Source: Sinorhizobium meliloti
GTDB taxonomy: Bacteria > Pseudomonadota > Alphaproteobacteria > Rhizobiales > Rhizobiaceae
Assembly: GCF_035610345.1 (NCBI RefSeq)
Contig: NZ_CP141214.1
Coordinates: 466,230 to 530,229 of the forward strand
Reading direction: 5' to 3'
DNA length: 64,000 bases
Shown: positions 26,609 through 38,647 of the stretch, piece by piece
How the letters are laid out: each line of letters opens with the position of its first letter
Position numbering within the stretch: position 1 is the first letter of the stretch
The notes under the pieces: model-generated
Told to the model about the DNA's origin: nothing
The model's input: only the letters and a program-made list of their open reading frames with translations
The model's database searches: none
Position numbers and translations under genes: made by a program

Positions 26609-28309
26609 TCACACGATCATCGGCTCGGCATAGGAGCCCCAGACCTCCCGAAGAGCGCCGCAGATCTCACCGAGCGTCGCCTTGGCCTTCACCAGTTCGA
26701 TCGTTTTCGGCAGCAGATTGACGTCTTCGTATTGCGCCTGCTCGGCAAGCTCCTTCAGAAGGCGCTGGATGCGCCCGTTGTCACGGTTCGCCCTCACGGC
26801 GTTCAGACGGTCGATTTGCAGCTGCGTGCAATGCTCGTCATAGGGATGAATGTGAACATCCGCCGTACTGGTCGCCGGATCGGCGTATTTGTTCACGCCG
26901 ACCGAAATCTTTTCTCCCGAGTCGATTTTCTTGAAGGTCGCATAGGCGGAGTCGGCGAGCTTCCGCTGGAACCACCCCTCCTCCACCAGCTTGATCGCGC
27001 CGCCCCGTTCGTCGATTTCATCGAGTATCTTCCAGACTTCGCCCTCCATGTCCTTCGTCAGCCGCTCGATGAAGTAGGAGCCGCCGAGAGGATCGATCAC
27101 CGAGGTCACGTTGATCTCTTCGCGGATGATCTGCTGGGTTCGGATGGCGAGCTTCATCGCCTCCTCGGTCGGGATGGCGAAAGCCTCGTCCAGACCGTTG
27201 GTATGCATGCTCTGGCATCCGCCGAGCGCGGCGCCGAGCGCCTGAATGGCGGTTCGCATGAGGTTGTTGTGGTGCTCGACCTTGGTCAGGCTCATGGCAG
27301 CGGTCTGCACATGCACGCGCAGACGCATGGATTCCGGTCTGCGTGCGCCGAAGCGCTCCGACATGATCTTGGCATAGACGCGCCGCGCGGCCCGGAACTT
27401 GCAGATCTGCTCGAAGAAGTCCTGATGACTGATGAAGAAGAACGACAGGCGGGGGGCAAACTCGTCGATATCCATGCCGGCCTTGGTCACCTCTTCGCAA
27501 TAGGCGATGGTGAAAGCCATGATGAAAGCGATTTCCTGAAGCGCGTTCCCGCCGACATCCGAGAGGTGATATCCGCTGAGGCTGACGGGATTGATCTTCG
27601 GGGTGGCGCAGGCGCTGTGCATGATGAGGTCGCGCAGCAGCCGGACGGCCGGCCGAACCGGGTAGATCCATTCCTTCTGGGCAACGTATTCCTTGAGCGG
27701 GTCGGCCTGCAGCGTGCCGGTGAGCTTATGCAGGTCGCAACCACGCTGTTCCGCCACCGTGACGAACATGGCGTAGATGACCCAGGCTGAGGGATTTATG
27801 GTGAGAGAGACCGAGATCTTCTCGAGGTCGATGCCGTCGAACAGGCGGTCGACGTCGTCCACCGTATCGATGGCGACGCCGACACGCCCGACCTCGCCGA
27901 AGGCCATAGGGTCGTCGGAATCGAGCCCCAGCAACGTAGGAAGGTCGAAATCGGTCGAAAGACCGGTCTGACCCGTCTGGATCATGTATTTGTAGCGCTG
28001 GTTGGTCGCCTCGGGGTTGCCGAAGCCGGCGACCTGGCGGATGGTCCAGGGCCGGCCCCGATACATGGTCGGATAGACGCCCCGCGTGAACGGATAGGCG
28101 CCCGGAAAACCGAGGTCGCTTGCGGGAATATCGGCAATGTCGGCCGCCGTATAGACCCGCTTCAGCGGGATGCCGCATTCCGTCTCAAACACCGGCTTCT
28201 CCTCCGGCCGCCTTTCGAGAGCGGCGGCAAGAGCGCCCTCCTCCCATTCGGTCTGTCTTCGCCGGATGTCTTCGATCGCCGCTCCCGAGAACAGTTTCAC
28301 GTCGTCCAT
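26609..28309 (-). CDS. hcmA: B12-dependent acyl-CoA mutase large subunit, 2-hydroxyisobutyryl-CoA mutase-like
   Basis: This catalytic TIM-barrel subunit (566 aa) of a split acyl-CoA mutase lacks the C-terminal cobalamin domain, which is encoded at 29295-29762. The substrate-pocket region reads TMYRGRPWTIRQVAGFG then STDFD. Val93 and Asp120 line up with Ile90 and Asp117 of HcmA from Aquincola tertiaricarbonis, the residues that distinguish 2-hydroxyisobutyryl-CoA mutase from methylmalonyl-CoA (Tyr, Ala) and isobutyryl-CoA (Phe, Ala) mutases. The rest of the chain is also close to remembered HcmA. The start at 28309 has GGGAGGA upstream and overlaps the GTPase gene by 13 nt. A related carbon-skeleton rearrangement of another tertiary or 3-hydroxyacyl-CoA is possible, because Val replaces Ile. 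Confidence 0.87.
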   Translation of the reverse strand: MDDVKLFSGAAIEDIRRRQTEWEEGALAAALERRPEEKPVFETECGIPLKRVYTAADIADIPASDLGFPGAYPFTRGVYPTMYRGRPWTIRQVAGFGNPEATNQRYKYMIQTGQTGLSTDFDLPTLLGLDSDDPMAFGEVGRVGVAIDTVDDVDRLFDGIDLEKISVSLTINPSAWVIYAMFVTVAEQRGCDLHKLTGTLQADPLKEYVAQKEWIYPVRPAVRLLRDLIMHSACATPKINPVSLSGYHLSDVGGNALQEIAFIMAFTIAYCEEVTKAGMDIDEFAPRLSFFFISHQDFFEQICKFRAARRVYAKIMSERFGARRPESMRLRVHVQTAAMSLTKVEHHNNLMRTAIQALGAALGGCQSMHTNGLDEAFAIPTEEAMKLAIRTQQIIREEINVTSVIDPLGGSYFIERLTKDMEGEVWKILDEIDERGGAIKLVEEGWFQRKLADSAYATFKKIDSGEKISVGVNKYADPATSTADVHIHPYDEHCTQLQIDRLNAVRANRDNGRIQRLLKELAEQAQYEDVNLLPKTIELVKAKATLGEICGALREVWGSYAEPMIV

Positions 28310-29298
28310 GAGTCGTCCTCCCAACCCAGCAGAGCGCGCGCGGCGACGGACGGATCGATCCGCCGGTCCGCCACGGCTCGAACATGCCGCTCGAGCGTCT
28401 CTGGCTCCCGCTGAAATTTCTGCTGAAACAGGTGCCTGGCCGTTCCGAGAATGCGCGTCCTGCAGATGTTGCGCTGACGGTCGGCCAGTTCGCCACTTCC
28501 GTTCAGATGCGCCCAGTGCTCCCCGATGGTGTTCTTCAATTCGCGGATGCGTTCGCCCGAAACGGAGCTGACCGGCAGGACAGGCGGCTTCCAGTCCGAA
28601 CCGGTGCCCTCTCCGCCAAGCGCCATCATCCCCCGAAGCGCCGACACCGTTGCCGATGCCTCGGGCTTGTCGCATTTGCTGACGGCGTGAATGTCCGCGA
28701 TTTCCAGGATGCCGGCCTTGATCGCCTGTATGTCGTCACCGAGGCCGGGCGCGGACAGGACGACGATCGTGTGCGCCGCCGCGACCACCTCCACCTCGTC
28801 TTGTCCCACTCCGACCGTTTCGATGATGATCGGCGAATAACCCGCCGCGTCGAGGATATCGACGGCCTGGAGTGTCGAGCGCGCCAGTCCGCCGAGGTGA
28901 CCTCGGGTCGCCATGCTGCGCACGAAGGCATTGCCCGCCGCGGCCGCATCGCTCATCCGGACGCGATCGCCCAGTATTGCGCCACCCGAAAACGGGCTGC
29001 TCGGATCGACCGCAATGACGCCGACCTTGTGGCCTTCGGCGGCATAGGCCTTGATCAGGGCGGAAACGAGCGTGGACTTGCCTGCGCCCGGGACACCGGT
29101 AATCCCGACGACATGAGCTCTTCCACCGCGCTTGTAGAGTTCGCCCAGGGCAAAGGCCGCTTCCCTGTGCCCCTCTTCGGCGCGGGAAATCATCCGGGCA
29201 ATGGCGATCGGCCGCCCGGCCAGGACGCCCTCGGCCAACTCCGTGGAGGGCGTGTAGACCCCGCGCTTCGCCGATCCGGGCTGCGTGACGACGGTCAT
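28297..29298 (-). CDS. meaB: MeaB/ArgK-type GTPase, acyl-CoA mutase chaperone
   Basis: This is a G3E GTPase (333 aa) of the MeaB/MMAA group. Walker A is GVPGAGKS (residues 68-75), followed by [15 protein letters not shown] and the [11 protein letters not shown] switch region. MeaB proteins gate cofactor loading and protect B12-dependent mutases. The gene is placed between the two mutase subunits and overlaps both (4 nt with the small subunit, 13 nt with the large), which assigns it to this mutase rather than to the methylmalonyl-CoA mutase presumed elsewhere in the genome. Confidence 0.92.
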   Translation of the reverse strand: MTVVTQPGSAKRGVYTPSTELAEGVLAGRPIAIARMISRAEEGHREAAFALGELYKRGGRAHVVGITGVPGAGKSTLVSALIKAYAAEGHKVGVIAVDPSSPFSGGAILGDRVRMSDAAAAGNAFVRSMATRGHLGGLARSTLQAVDILDAAGYSPIIIETVGVGQDEVEVVAAAHTIVVLSAPGLGDDIQAIKAGILEIADIHAVSKCDKPEASATVSALRGMMALGGEGTGSDWKPPVLPVSSVSGERIRELKNTIGEHWAHLNGSGELADRQRNICRTRILGTARHLFQQKFQREPETLERHVRAVADRRIDPSVAARALLGWEDDSWTT

Positions 29299-29762
29299 AT
29301 GCGGCCACGGGCGGCGACGAGGTCGGCAATCGCCGTGACGATCACCTCCGCACGCGCCTCCTGCGGAACGATCGCATCGACGCCGCATTCCAGCAAGGCG
29401 GGATAGTCCTGCTCAGGGATCACGCCGCCGGCGACCACGAGAACGTGCTCGGCGCCCTCCTCGCGAAGGCAGCGGCACAATTCGCGAAACAGCGGGACAT
29501 GCGACCCCGAAAGAAGGCTGACGCCGATGACGTCGACATCCTCCTGGATCGCCGCCGCGACGACGTCCTTCGGCGACTTGTAGAGCCCCGTATAGACCAC
29601 TTCCATGCCGGCATCGCGCAGAATGCGCGCCACCACTTTGGCGCCGCGGTCATGGCCATCGAGGCCCAGCTTGGCGACAAGGACACGAATGGTGTCCGCC
29701 GCGTGCGACGGAGTTTCGGCGTCGTCGCCAAGGCCATCGCCGGTGCGATTCGTTTCGGTCAT
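29295..29762 (-). CDS. hcmB: Cobalamin-binding small subunit of the acyl-CoA mutase
   Basis: This 155-aa B12-binding domain carries the base-off signature D35-G-H37-D-R-G40 ([12 protein letters not shown]), the SLLSGSH segment and the VVAGGVIP glycine pair. An N-terminal extension of about 20 polar residues precedes the domain. It forms the mutase with the large subunit encoded at 26609-28309. It starts 12 bp after the dgdA stop and overlaps the GTPase gene by 4 nt, so the mutase genes are directly coupled to dialkylglycine decarboxylase. Confidence 0.92.
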   Translation of the reverse strand: MTETNRTGDGLGDDAETPSHAADTIRVLVAKLGLDGHDRGAKVVARILRDAGMEVVYTGLYKSPKDVVAAAIQEDVDVIGVSLLSGSHVPLFRELCRCLREEGAEHVLVVAGGVIPEQDYPALLECGVDAIVPQEARAEVIVTAIADLVAARGRI

Positions 29763-29774
29763 CGGCTGCCTTCC

Positions 29775-32064
<2,290 letters not shown>

Positions 32065-32090
32065 GATATGGATCTGAATTCCGTCGCCGG

Positions 32091-32131
32091 ATCATGGCTG
32101 CGGCGGGCCCCTCTCCTGCCGCAGCCATGAT
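32091..32131. terminator. Bidirectional hairpin terminator
   Basis: Arms at 32091-32107 and 32115-32131 pair over 17 bp with a single G-T mismatch and a 7-base loop. It lies between the convergent stops of the LysR gene (plus) and the LivJ-type gene (minus). No long T-run follows, but the stem is the strongest in the region. Confidence 0.65.
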
Positions 32132-32168
32132 GTTCACGAACGCCGCACTTCATGCAACCGTCGGTGCT

Positions 32169-33287
32169 CTATTTCTGAAAATAGGTCGGCCTTCCGTCCT
32201 CGCCCCTTTTCCATTCGTAGATCACATAATCCGGACGCGTGATATCGCCCTTGTCGTCATAACCGATCTCACCCAGGACGGTCGACCACGGTCCGCCCGC
32301 CTTGATGGTTTCGGCGACCTTCTGCGCGTCGTCGGCCGAACCCGTTTTCTCGATGGCCGCGGCAACGATCTGCACGGCGATATAGGCGTAGAGCGTATAG
32401 GCTTCCGGCTCGAAGCCGGCGGCACGGAAGGTTTCGACCACCTCCTTGGCGGCCGGATTGCGCCGCGGATCGGGAGCGAAGGTGTTCAGCGTCCCGACGA
32501 CTGCGTCGCCGGCGATCGATGCCAGTTCGCTGGAAACCATGCCGTCGCCGGAAAAGAGGGTGGCGCCGAGCCCCTGATCGGCGGACTGTCGCATGATCAG
32601 GCCGGCCTCGGTATGCAGTCCTCCGAAGTAGATGAGCGTTACGCCGGCATTCTTCATCTTGGCGATCAGCGCCGAGAAGTCTTTCTCTCCGGCGGTAATT
32701 CCCTCGTAAAGCACTTCTTCGATGCCTGAGCCGTTCAGCACCTGCTTTGCCACGTCGACGATACCTTGCCCGTAGGGCGTCTTGTCGTGAACGATCGCTA
32801 TCTTGTCCCCGTGAAAATTGGCGGCGATGTACTCGCCCGCGACCTTGCCCTGCTGGTCGTCACGCCCGCAGGTGCGGAACGTGTTCCAAAGGCCGCGCTC
32901 GGTGAACTGCGGATTTGTCGATGCGGGCGTGATCTGGAGGACACCGTTTTCCGCATAGACTTCCGAAGCGGGGATCGATACGCCGGAATTGTAATGCCCC
33001 ACGACGTAGCGGACGCCGTCCGCGACGAACTTGTTGGCAACCGAAATGCCCTGCTTGGGATCCGAAACGTCGTCTCCGATGACGATCTTGAGCTTTTCGC
33101 CAAGCACACCACCGGCGGCGTTGAGATTGGCAACGGCACGTTCCGCGCCCTTGACGAACTGCGCTCCGAAAGCAGCGTTCGGTCCCGTGACCGGACCGGC
33201 GACACCGATCAGGATGTCGGCCCAGGCAGTGCCTCCGGGTGCGACGATCGACGTCGCGACCACGGCGGACAAGAGTAGTTTCTTCAT
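32169..33287 (-). CDS. Branched-chain amino-acid-type (LivJ) ABC binding protein, without its own permeases
   Basis: This is a Leu/Ile/Val-type periplasmic binding protein (372 aa). It has a signal peptide ([19 protein letters not shown], cleavage near AWA) and the family blocks [21 protein letters not shown] and [13 protein letters not shown]. The start at 33287 is set by GGGAG seven bases upstream. No LivH/LivM/LivG/LivF genes are adjacent, so it must work with components encoded elsewhere. Its placement next to dgdA and acyl-CoA genes suggests it binds an aliphatic or alpha-dialkyl amino acid; this is inference. Confidence 0.88.
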   Translation of the reverse strand: MKKLLLSAVVATSIVAPGGTAWADILIGVAGPVTGPNAAFGAQFVKGAERAVANLNAAGGVLGEKLKIVIGDDVSDPKQGISVANKFVADGVRYVVGHYNSGVSIPASEVYAENGVLQITPASTNPQFTERGLWNTFRTCGRDDQQGKVAGEYIAANFHGDKIAIVHDKTPYGQGIVDVAKQVLNGSGIEEVLYEGITAGEKDFSALIAKMKNAGVTLIYFGGLHTEAGLIMRQSADQGLGATLFSGDGMVSSELASIAGDAVVGTLNTFAPDPRRNPAAKEVVETFRAAGFEPEAYTLYAYIAVQIVAAAIEKTGSADDAQKVAETIKAGGPWSTVLGEIGYDDKGDITRPDYVIYEWKRGEDGRPTYFQK

Positions 33288-33525
33288 TGTTGCGCTCCCA
33301 GTACTGCTGCGGGCCCCCGATGAAGCCTCCTGCGCTGCCCACTCGTGACGCAGAAAGCCGTCTGGCGCGCAGAGATACGCGTCAGGCATTCCGTACCGGC
33401 GACTTTGGATCGTATCGTTCCCTGGACGGGCCTCTTCTATTTCTCCGAGGCATCGGCGCCCGCCAATGCCCGCCACCCTCCACCTGCTAGGCGCGCCGCC
33501 CGTGCGTGCTGCGCCCTGTCCTCCC

Positions 33526-34716
33526 TCAGCCTGATATCTCCACCGCCACTGCGGTCGCCTCGCCGCCGCCGATACAGACGGAAGCTATGCCGCGTCTGAG
33601 GCCGCGGCGGCGCAGCGCATTGACGAGCGTGACGATCACCCGGGCGCCCGAGGCGCCGATTGGATGGCCCAGTGCGCAGGCGCCGCCGTGGACGTTCACC
33701 TTTTCCGCGGCAAGGTCCAGTTCGCGCATTGCCGCCATCGGCACGACGGCAAAGGCCTCGTTGATTTCGAAGAGATCGACCTCACCGATGTCCCAGCCGA
33801 TGCGCAGGCAGAGTGCCTTGATCGCTCCGATCGGCGCCGTCGGAAAGAGCCTGGGGGCATCCGCATGGGTGGAGTGACCGCAGATCGTCGCCAGAGGCGC
33901 GATGCCCTTTTGATCCGCCGCCGACCGGCGCATCAGCACCAGCGCCGCCGCGCCGTCCGAAATCGAAGAGGCGTTGGCAGCCGTGATCGTGCCGCCGTCG
34001 CGAAAAGCCGGTTTCAACAGGGGAATCTTGTCGAGCCGCGCCTTTTGCGGCTGCTCGTCCAGGCTGACGGTTCGTTCCCCCTTGCCCGAGACGATGCTCA
34101 AGGGGACGATCTCCTCCGCAAAGCTGCCGTCGGCACTTGCCTTTTGCGCCTTCTCGAGGGACGCAATGGCATACTCATCCTGGGCGCTGCGGGTGAATTG
34201 GTAGGCTTCGGCGCAATCCTCGGCAAAGGTGCCCATCAGGCGCCCCTTGTCATAGGCATCCTCGAGGCCATCGAGGAACATGTGGTCCAGCACCTTCTGG
34301 TGGCCGATGCGATAGCCCTGCCGCGCGCGGTCGAGCAGATAGGGGGCATTGGTCATGCTTTCCATGCCGCCCGCAACCACGATCGAGGCGGAATCCGCCT
34401 TGATCAGGTCATGTGCCAGCATCGCCGCCTTCATGCCCGAACCGCACATCTTGTTGACGGTGGTCGCGCCGACGCCGGGAGGAAGACCCGCAGCGAGCGC
34501 AGCCTGACGGGCTGGCGCCTGTCCCTGTCCCGCGGTCAGGACACAACCGAACATCACCTCATCGACCGCATCCGGCGCAAGTCCGGCGCGTTTCAGAGCA
34601 TCGGCAATCGCGGCCGCCCCTAGCTCGGCGGCGCAAAGGTCCCTCAACTCACCTTGGAAACTGCCAAGCGGGGTTCGGGCCTGCCCGACGATGACCACAG
34701 GATCCTGCTTGTTCAT
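33526..34716 (-). CDS. Thiolase, acetyl-CoA acetyltransferase type
   Basis: This 396-aa thiolase has the nucleophilic cysteine in [23 protein letters not shown], the histidine region and the C-terminal cysteine block ([16 protein letters not shown]). It would split acetoacetyl-CoA, or a 3-ketoacyl-CoA, into acetyl-CoA. It follows the 3-hydroxyacyl-CoA dehydrogenase gene with a 24-bp gap. Together they can carry 3-hydroxybutyryl-CoA, the expected mutase product, to acetyl-CoA. Confidence 0.92.
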   Translation of the reverse strand: MNKQDPVVIVGQARTPLGSFQGELRDLCAAELGAAAIADALKRAGLAPDAVDEVMFGCVLTAGQGQAPARQAALAAGLPPGVGATTVNKMCGSGMKAAMLAHDLIKADSASIVVAGGMESMTNAPYLLDRARQGYRIGHQKVLDHMFLDGLEDAYDKGRLMGTFAEDCAEAYQFTRSAQDEYAIASLEKAQKASADGSFAEEIVPLSIVSGKGERTVSLDEQPQKARLDKIPLLKPAFRDGGTITAANASSISDGAAALVLMRRSAADQKGIAPLATICGHSTHADAPRLFPTAPIGAIKALCLRIGWDIGEVDLFEINEAFAVVPMAAMRELDLAAEKVNVHGGACALGHPIGASGARVIVTLVNALRRRGLRRGIASVCIGGGEATAVAVEISG

Positions 34717-34740
34717 TCGAACCTCCCTGCATGGCCATGC

Positions 34741-35508
<768 letters not shown>

Positions 35509-35627
35509 AGGCTCCAGCTCCAACTTTTCCAACCGGGATGATGCAGAGGAGAAATATGGTATGCAATGACCGAATGACTCAGATTACGTGATCGCTTTTG
35601 CAATGTTCGACGAGAGGGGCGTCGCCC

Positions 35628-36671
35628 ATGGAACGCCGGATGATCGCCCCATGTTTCATGGACGATACGCTCGAATGCCTCCAGCGCCATGGAGTGGACG
35701 CCGAACCCCTCCTTGCACAAGCCGGCCTGCCATCCGTCGTCACCGGTCCGGTTTCGGCCGAACAATACGGCGCCTTCTGGCATGCGGTGGCACAGGCCAT
35801 GGATGACGAGTTTTTCGGCGAGGGCGCTCGGCCGATGCGCGCCGGCAGCTTCGCATTGCTGTGCCACGCCATTCTTTCGACCGTGACGCTCGAACATGCG
35901 CTGCGGCGAGCGCTGCGCTTCCTCAGGGTGGTCCTCGAGGAACCGCATGGCGAGCTGGTCGTCGAAAACGGGCTGGCACAGATCGTCCTGAAGGACGCCG
36001 GCGCGACGCGCTCCGCCTTCGCCTATCGTACCTTCTGGATCATCCTGCATGGCGTCAATTGCTGGCTGATCGGACGCCGGCTTCCGATCCGCTGGGTCGA
36101 CTTCCGCTGCAGTGCGCCCCCCGCCGGAACCGATTATCGGCTCTTCTTCGGCGCGCCCGTCCACTTCGATCAGCCCCGGACGCGGCTCGTTTTCGATGCC
36201 GAGTACCTGAAACTGCCGCCCATTCGTGACGAGCGGGCACTGAAGCACTTCCTCCGGCATGCGCCTGCAAATATTCTCGTGCGCTATCGCCACGACGCGG
36301 GATTGTCCGCGGCAATACGCCAGCGGCTCCATGCCACGGCTCCGTCCGCCTGGCCGGGTTTCGAGGCGCTTGCCGCGCGCATGCGGATTGCAGCGCCGAC
36401 CCTTCGACGCAGATTGAAGCAGGAGGGCCAGACCTATCGATCGATCAAGGAGGACCTGCGCCGGGCGCTTGCGATGGAAGCCCTCGCCGACGGCCGGACG
36501 AATGTGGCCCAGCTTGCCGTCGAGCTCGGCTTTTCCGAGCCGAGCGCCTTTCACCGCGCATTCCGGAAATGGACCGGAAAGTCCCCGGCGCAATTCCGGC
36601 GCAATGCGACGCGGACGGAATTCTCGGAAAGCACTTCACCACGGAAACGCAGTCAGCCCCAGGAGAGCTGA
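35628..36671 (+). CDS. AraC family transcription regulator
   Basis: This regulator (about 347 aa) has a long N-terminal ligand-sensing domain of the Arabinose_bd/OruR type and a C-terminal AraC DNA-binding domain (NVAQLAVELGFSEPSAFHRAFRKWTGKSPAQFRR). The start at 35628 (MERRMIAP) has GAGAGGGG upstream; an ATG at 35598 is possible. It is divergent from the 3-hydroxyacyl-CoA dehydrogenase/thiolase genes and probably controls them. Its 3' end overlaps the convergent RES toxin gene by 19 bp. Confidence 0.87.
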   Translation: MERRMIAPCFMDDTLECLQRHGVDAEPLLAQAGLPSVVTGPVSAEQYGAFWHAVAQAMDDEFFGEGARPMRAGSFALLCHAILSTVTLEHALRRALRFLRVVLEEPHGELVVENGLAQIVLKDAGATRSAFAYRTFWIILHGVNCWLIGRRLPIRWVDFRCSAPPAGTDYRLFFGAPVHFDQPRTRLVFDAEYLKLPPIRDERALKHFLRHAPANILVRYRHDAGLSAAIRQRLHATAPSAWPGFEALAARMRIAAPTLRRRLKQEGQTYRSIKEDLRRALAMEALADGRTNVAQLAVELGFSEPSAFHRAFRKWTGKSPAQFRRNATRTEFSESTSPRKRSQPQES

Positions 36672-37171
36672 TCTTTAGGCAGCCGGCCACTTGGATCATA
36701 CACGTCGACGCGATGCGGCAGATCCGGTCCCCACGTCCAAAGTACGAGATTCCGGTCTTCCGCTTCGGTCCCCGGCGCGAAACTCGGAACCAGGATGCCG
36801 GCGGTCCCGCGCGGATGAAGACGGTCGTAAATGGCCCAGGAGGCCGGACGCCTCCCCTCGGCAAGCGCGCCCGCCCAGCTGCAGGCCATCTCCTCCAGCG
36901 ATACCCCGTGTTCCGCCCTCCCCCTCTCGGTCGTCAGATCAGCGATGTCGGCGCAATCGATGTCGTAGGAGCAAAGCACGCAAGGATCGATACGATGGGC
37001 GAAGCCCTGATTGGCCTCCTTGACCGCTGTCATGATGCTGAGTGCAAGGTAAAGCGTCTTCACGCCCTTCGGGTTGAAGCGTGCGCCCTTTATTGCCGCG
37101 CCATCGCCGGATGTAGGTTTGAAAGCCCAGCGTGGGTCATGCGCGCGATAGCAGGTTCCGGTGAACCTCAA
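36653..37171 (-). CDS. RES-domain toxin of a type II toxin-antitoxin pair
   Basis: This RES-domain protein (172 aa from TTG 37171) has the conserved arginine-, glutamate- and serine-bearing pattern (TCYRAHDPRWAF, GARFNPKGVKTLYLA, EANQGF). RES toxins attack NAD+ in related systems. The frame opens further upstream, but that part is shadow of the antitoxin gene. The chosen TTG overlaps the antitoxin stop (TTGA) and follows a G-rich site, giving coupled translation. It converges with and overlaps the AraC gene by 19 bp. Confidence 0.78.
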   Translation of the reverse strand: MRFTGTCYRAHDPRWAFKPTSGDGAAIKGARFNPKGVKTLYLALSIMTAVKEANQGFAHRIDPCVLCSYDIDCADIADLTTERGRAEHGVSLEEMACSWAGALAEGRRPASWAIYDRLHPRGTAGILVPSFAPGTEAEDRNLVLWTWGPDLPHRVDVYDPSGRLPKDQLSWG

Positions 37172-37557
37172 GCAAAGCCCCCGAGGGCCATGTGGTCGAG
37201 ATAATCGCGCACGGCCGCCGCCTTGCCGTCCTTCACCAGAGCTTCGGCCGTTCTTCCGCCGAATGCCGGGAGGGGCTGGGCGCGATACCACGCCATTGCC
37301 TGCTCCTTGCCGCCCGCCCAGTCGGTGACGCGGCTGATGATCTCGAGCATTTCGCGGAGGCGGTTCTGCGTCTTCGTCGCCCGGCTGCGCTCCAGCCGGT
37401 AGAGCGTTTCACGCGCAAGCCCGGCCGTTTCCGCAAGTTGCGTTTTCGACATGCCGAAGCCGTCCGCGACCTGCTGAACCGCGATCTTTCCGCCCTTGTC
37501 CATGTAGGACAGTATCAGCGGTCCGCCATCGCTTTGGGTCTTTTGAGCCTGAGCCAT
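37168..37557 (-). CDS. Xre-type antitoxin (Xre/MbcA/ParS family) of the RES pair
   Basis: This 129-aa antitoxin has an N-terminal Xre-like helix-turn-helix (GMSKTQLAETAGLARETLYRLE) and a C-terminal MbcA/ParS-type toxin-binding domain (WAGGKEQAMAWYRAQPLPAFGGRTAEALV). It precedes and overlaps the RES gene by 4 nt, the standard antitoxin-first order. It should neutralise the toxin and autoregulate; an AT-rich inverted repeat lies 19-43 bp upstream. Confidence 0.88.
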   Translation of the reverse strand: MAQAQKTQSDGGPLILSYMDKGGKIAVQQVADGFGMSKTQLAETAGLARETLYRLERSRATKTQNRLREMLEIISRVTDWAGGKEQAMAWYRAQPLPAFGGRTAEALVKDGKAAAVRDYLDHMALGGFA

Positions 37558-37575
37558 CTTGCGCCATATCCAAAA

Positions 37576-37600
37576 GCATATTTCCTGTGCAAAATATATG
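37576..37600. promoter_or_regulatory. Candidate operator/promoter of the RES-Xre module
   Basis: An AT-rich imperfect inverted repeat (GCATATTT / AAAATATATG, arms separated by seven bases) sits immediately upstream of the antitoxin gene in otherwise GC-rich DNA. Autoregulatory operators in this position are usual for Xre-type antitoxins. Confidence 0.4.
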
Positions 37601-37642
37601 GCAGGGAATGCGATTTCGCAAGATAGACACGAGCGCCCAGCT

Positions 37643-38647
37643 CTAACAAGGATTTCGACCGTCCTTCAATTCCGAAAGCGAAACCGCCTTCTTCCAGAGA
37701 TCGGCATCGACGAAAACGGGCTGCTTTCGTCCGGAGTGGCCGGGAAGCCTTACGCCGGCGGCGCCATGGGAGGCGACCAGATTATCCATCGCTTCGCCGA
37801 AGCGATCGGCGGCGAAGTGACCAGGGTCGATGGCGATCAGGAATTGGCCGACATGCGGCGGCCCACCCTCGTCGTTTCCGAAGGCGCTCGCCTCCGTGCT
37901 GAGGGCCGAACCGGTCAGGGCGGCAGCAAGGATTTCCACGAGAAGGGCGATATTGGCGCCCTTGCGGCCGCCGGCGGGCAGCAGCGAGCCTTCCAGCCCG
38001 GTGGTCGCGTCGGTCGTCGGCTGGCCGTTCCCGTCCTGCGCCCAGCCGATCGGGATTGCCTCGCCGCGATCTCGGCGCAGGATCATCTCGGTCTTGGTGA
38101 CGGCACTCATGCTCTGGTCGACGACGATTGCCGGTGCCCCTTCTTTCGAAGGTACGGCGAAGGCAAGCGGGTTCGTGCCGAAGAGCGCCCGCGTCGCCCC
38201 CGGCGGCGCAACGGAGGCAGGCGCATTCGAAACGCACATGCCGATCAGGCCGGCGTCGGCAAGGGGCCGGACGTGATGACCGAGGGCGAGGCAATTATAG
38301 GAGTTGCGCACCGCCATTGCCGCGAGGCCCGCTTGGCGTGCGAGGTCGATCAGGACCGGCGTACCGGCGGCAATGGCGGGATGTGCGAAGCCGGATCTTG
38401 CGTCGACCGTGACCGTCACACCGCGCGTCGTCACCTCGGGAACGGCTTCTCCAGCGACCTTTCCGATCGCCAGGTGCCTGCAGAAGATCGGCAGGTAGTA
38501 AAGGCCGCAGACGCGATTGCCGTCGGCCTCCGCTGCGGCGATCGCGCTCGCCACGGCGCGTGCGTTTTCGGCTGCCGCACCATGGACCGCCAGCGCCTTG
38601 AGGCAAACTGCCTCGATCTCTTCACGGGAGGTTTCGACCGGTGTCAT
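37643..38647 (-). CDS. Ldh2/malate-lactate dehydrogenase family oxidoreductase
   Basis: This NAD(P)-dependent oxidoreductase (334 aa) belongs to the YlbC/DpkA/ureidoglycolate dehydrogenase superfamily. Family blocks include GFAHPAIAAG, ALGHHVRPLADAGLIG, FGTNPLAFAVP and the C-terminal PGHSGRKQ. Members oxidise 2-hydroxyacids or reduce cyclic imines such as 1-pyrroline-2-carboxylate. The ATG at 38647 overlaps the stop of the enolase-superfamily gene (ATGA). It is the last gene of the quaternary-amine-type operon. Substrate unknown. Confidence 0.87.
   Translation of the reverse strand: MTPVETSREEIEAVCLKALAVHGAAAENARAVASAIAAAEADGNRVCGLYYLPIFCRHLAIGKVAGEAVPEVTTRGVTVTVDARSGFAHPAIAAGTPVLIDLARQAGLAAMAVRNSYNCLALGHHVRPLADAGLIGMCVSNAPASVAPPGATRALFGTNPLAFAVPSKEGAPAIVVDQSMSAVTKTEMILRRDRGEAIPIGWAQDGNGQPTTDATTGLEGSLLPAGGRKGANIALLVEILAAALTGSALSTEASAFGNDEGGPPHVGQFLIAIDPGHFAADRFGEAMDNLVASHGAAGVRLPGHSGRKQPVFVDADLWKKAVSLSELKDGRNPC

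Noticed and set aside
26609..29762. Ordinary methylmalonyl-CoA mutase
   Set aside because: The large subunit lacks the fused cobalamin domain and the pocket has Val/Asp instead of the Tyr/Ala of methylmalonyl-CoA mutase.
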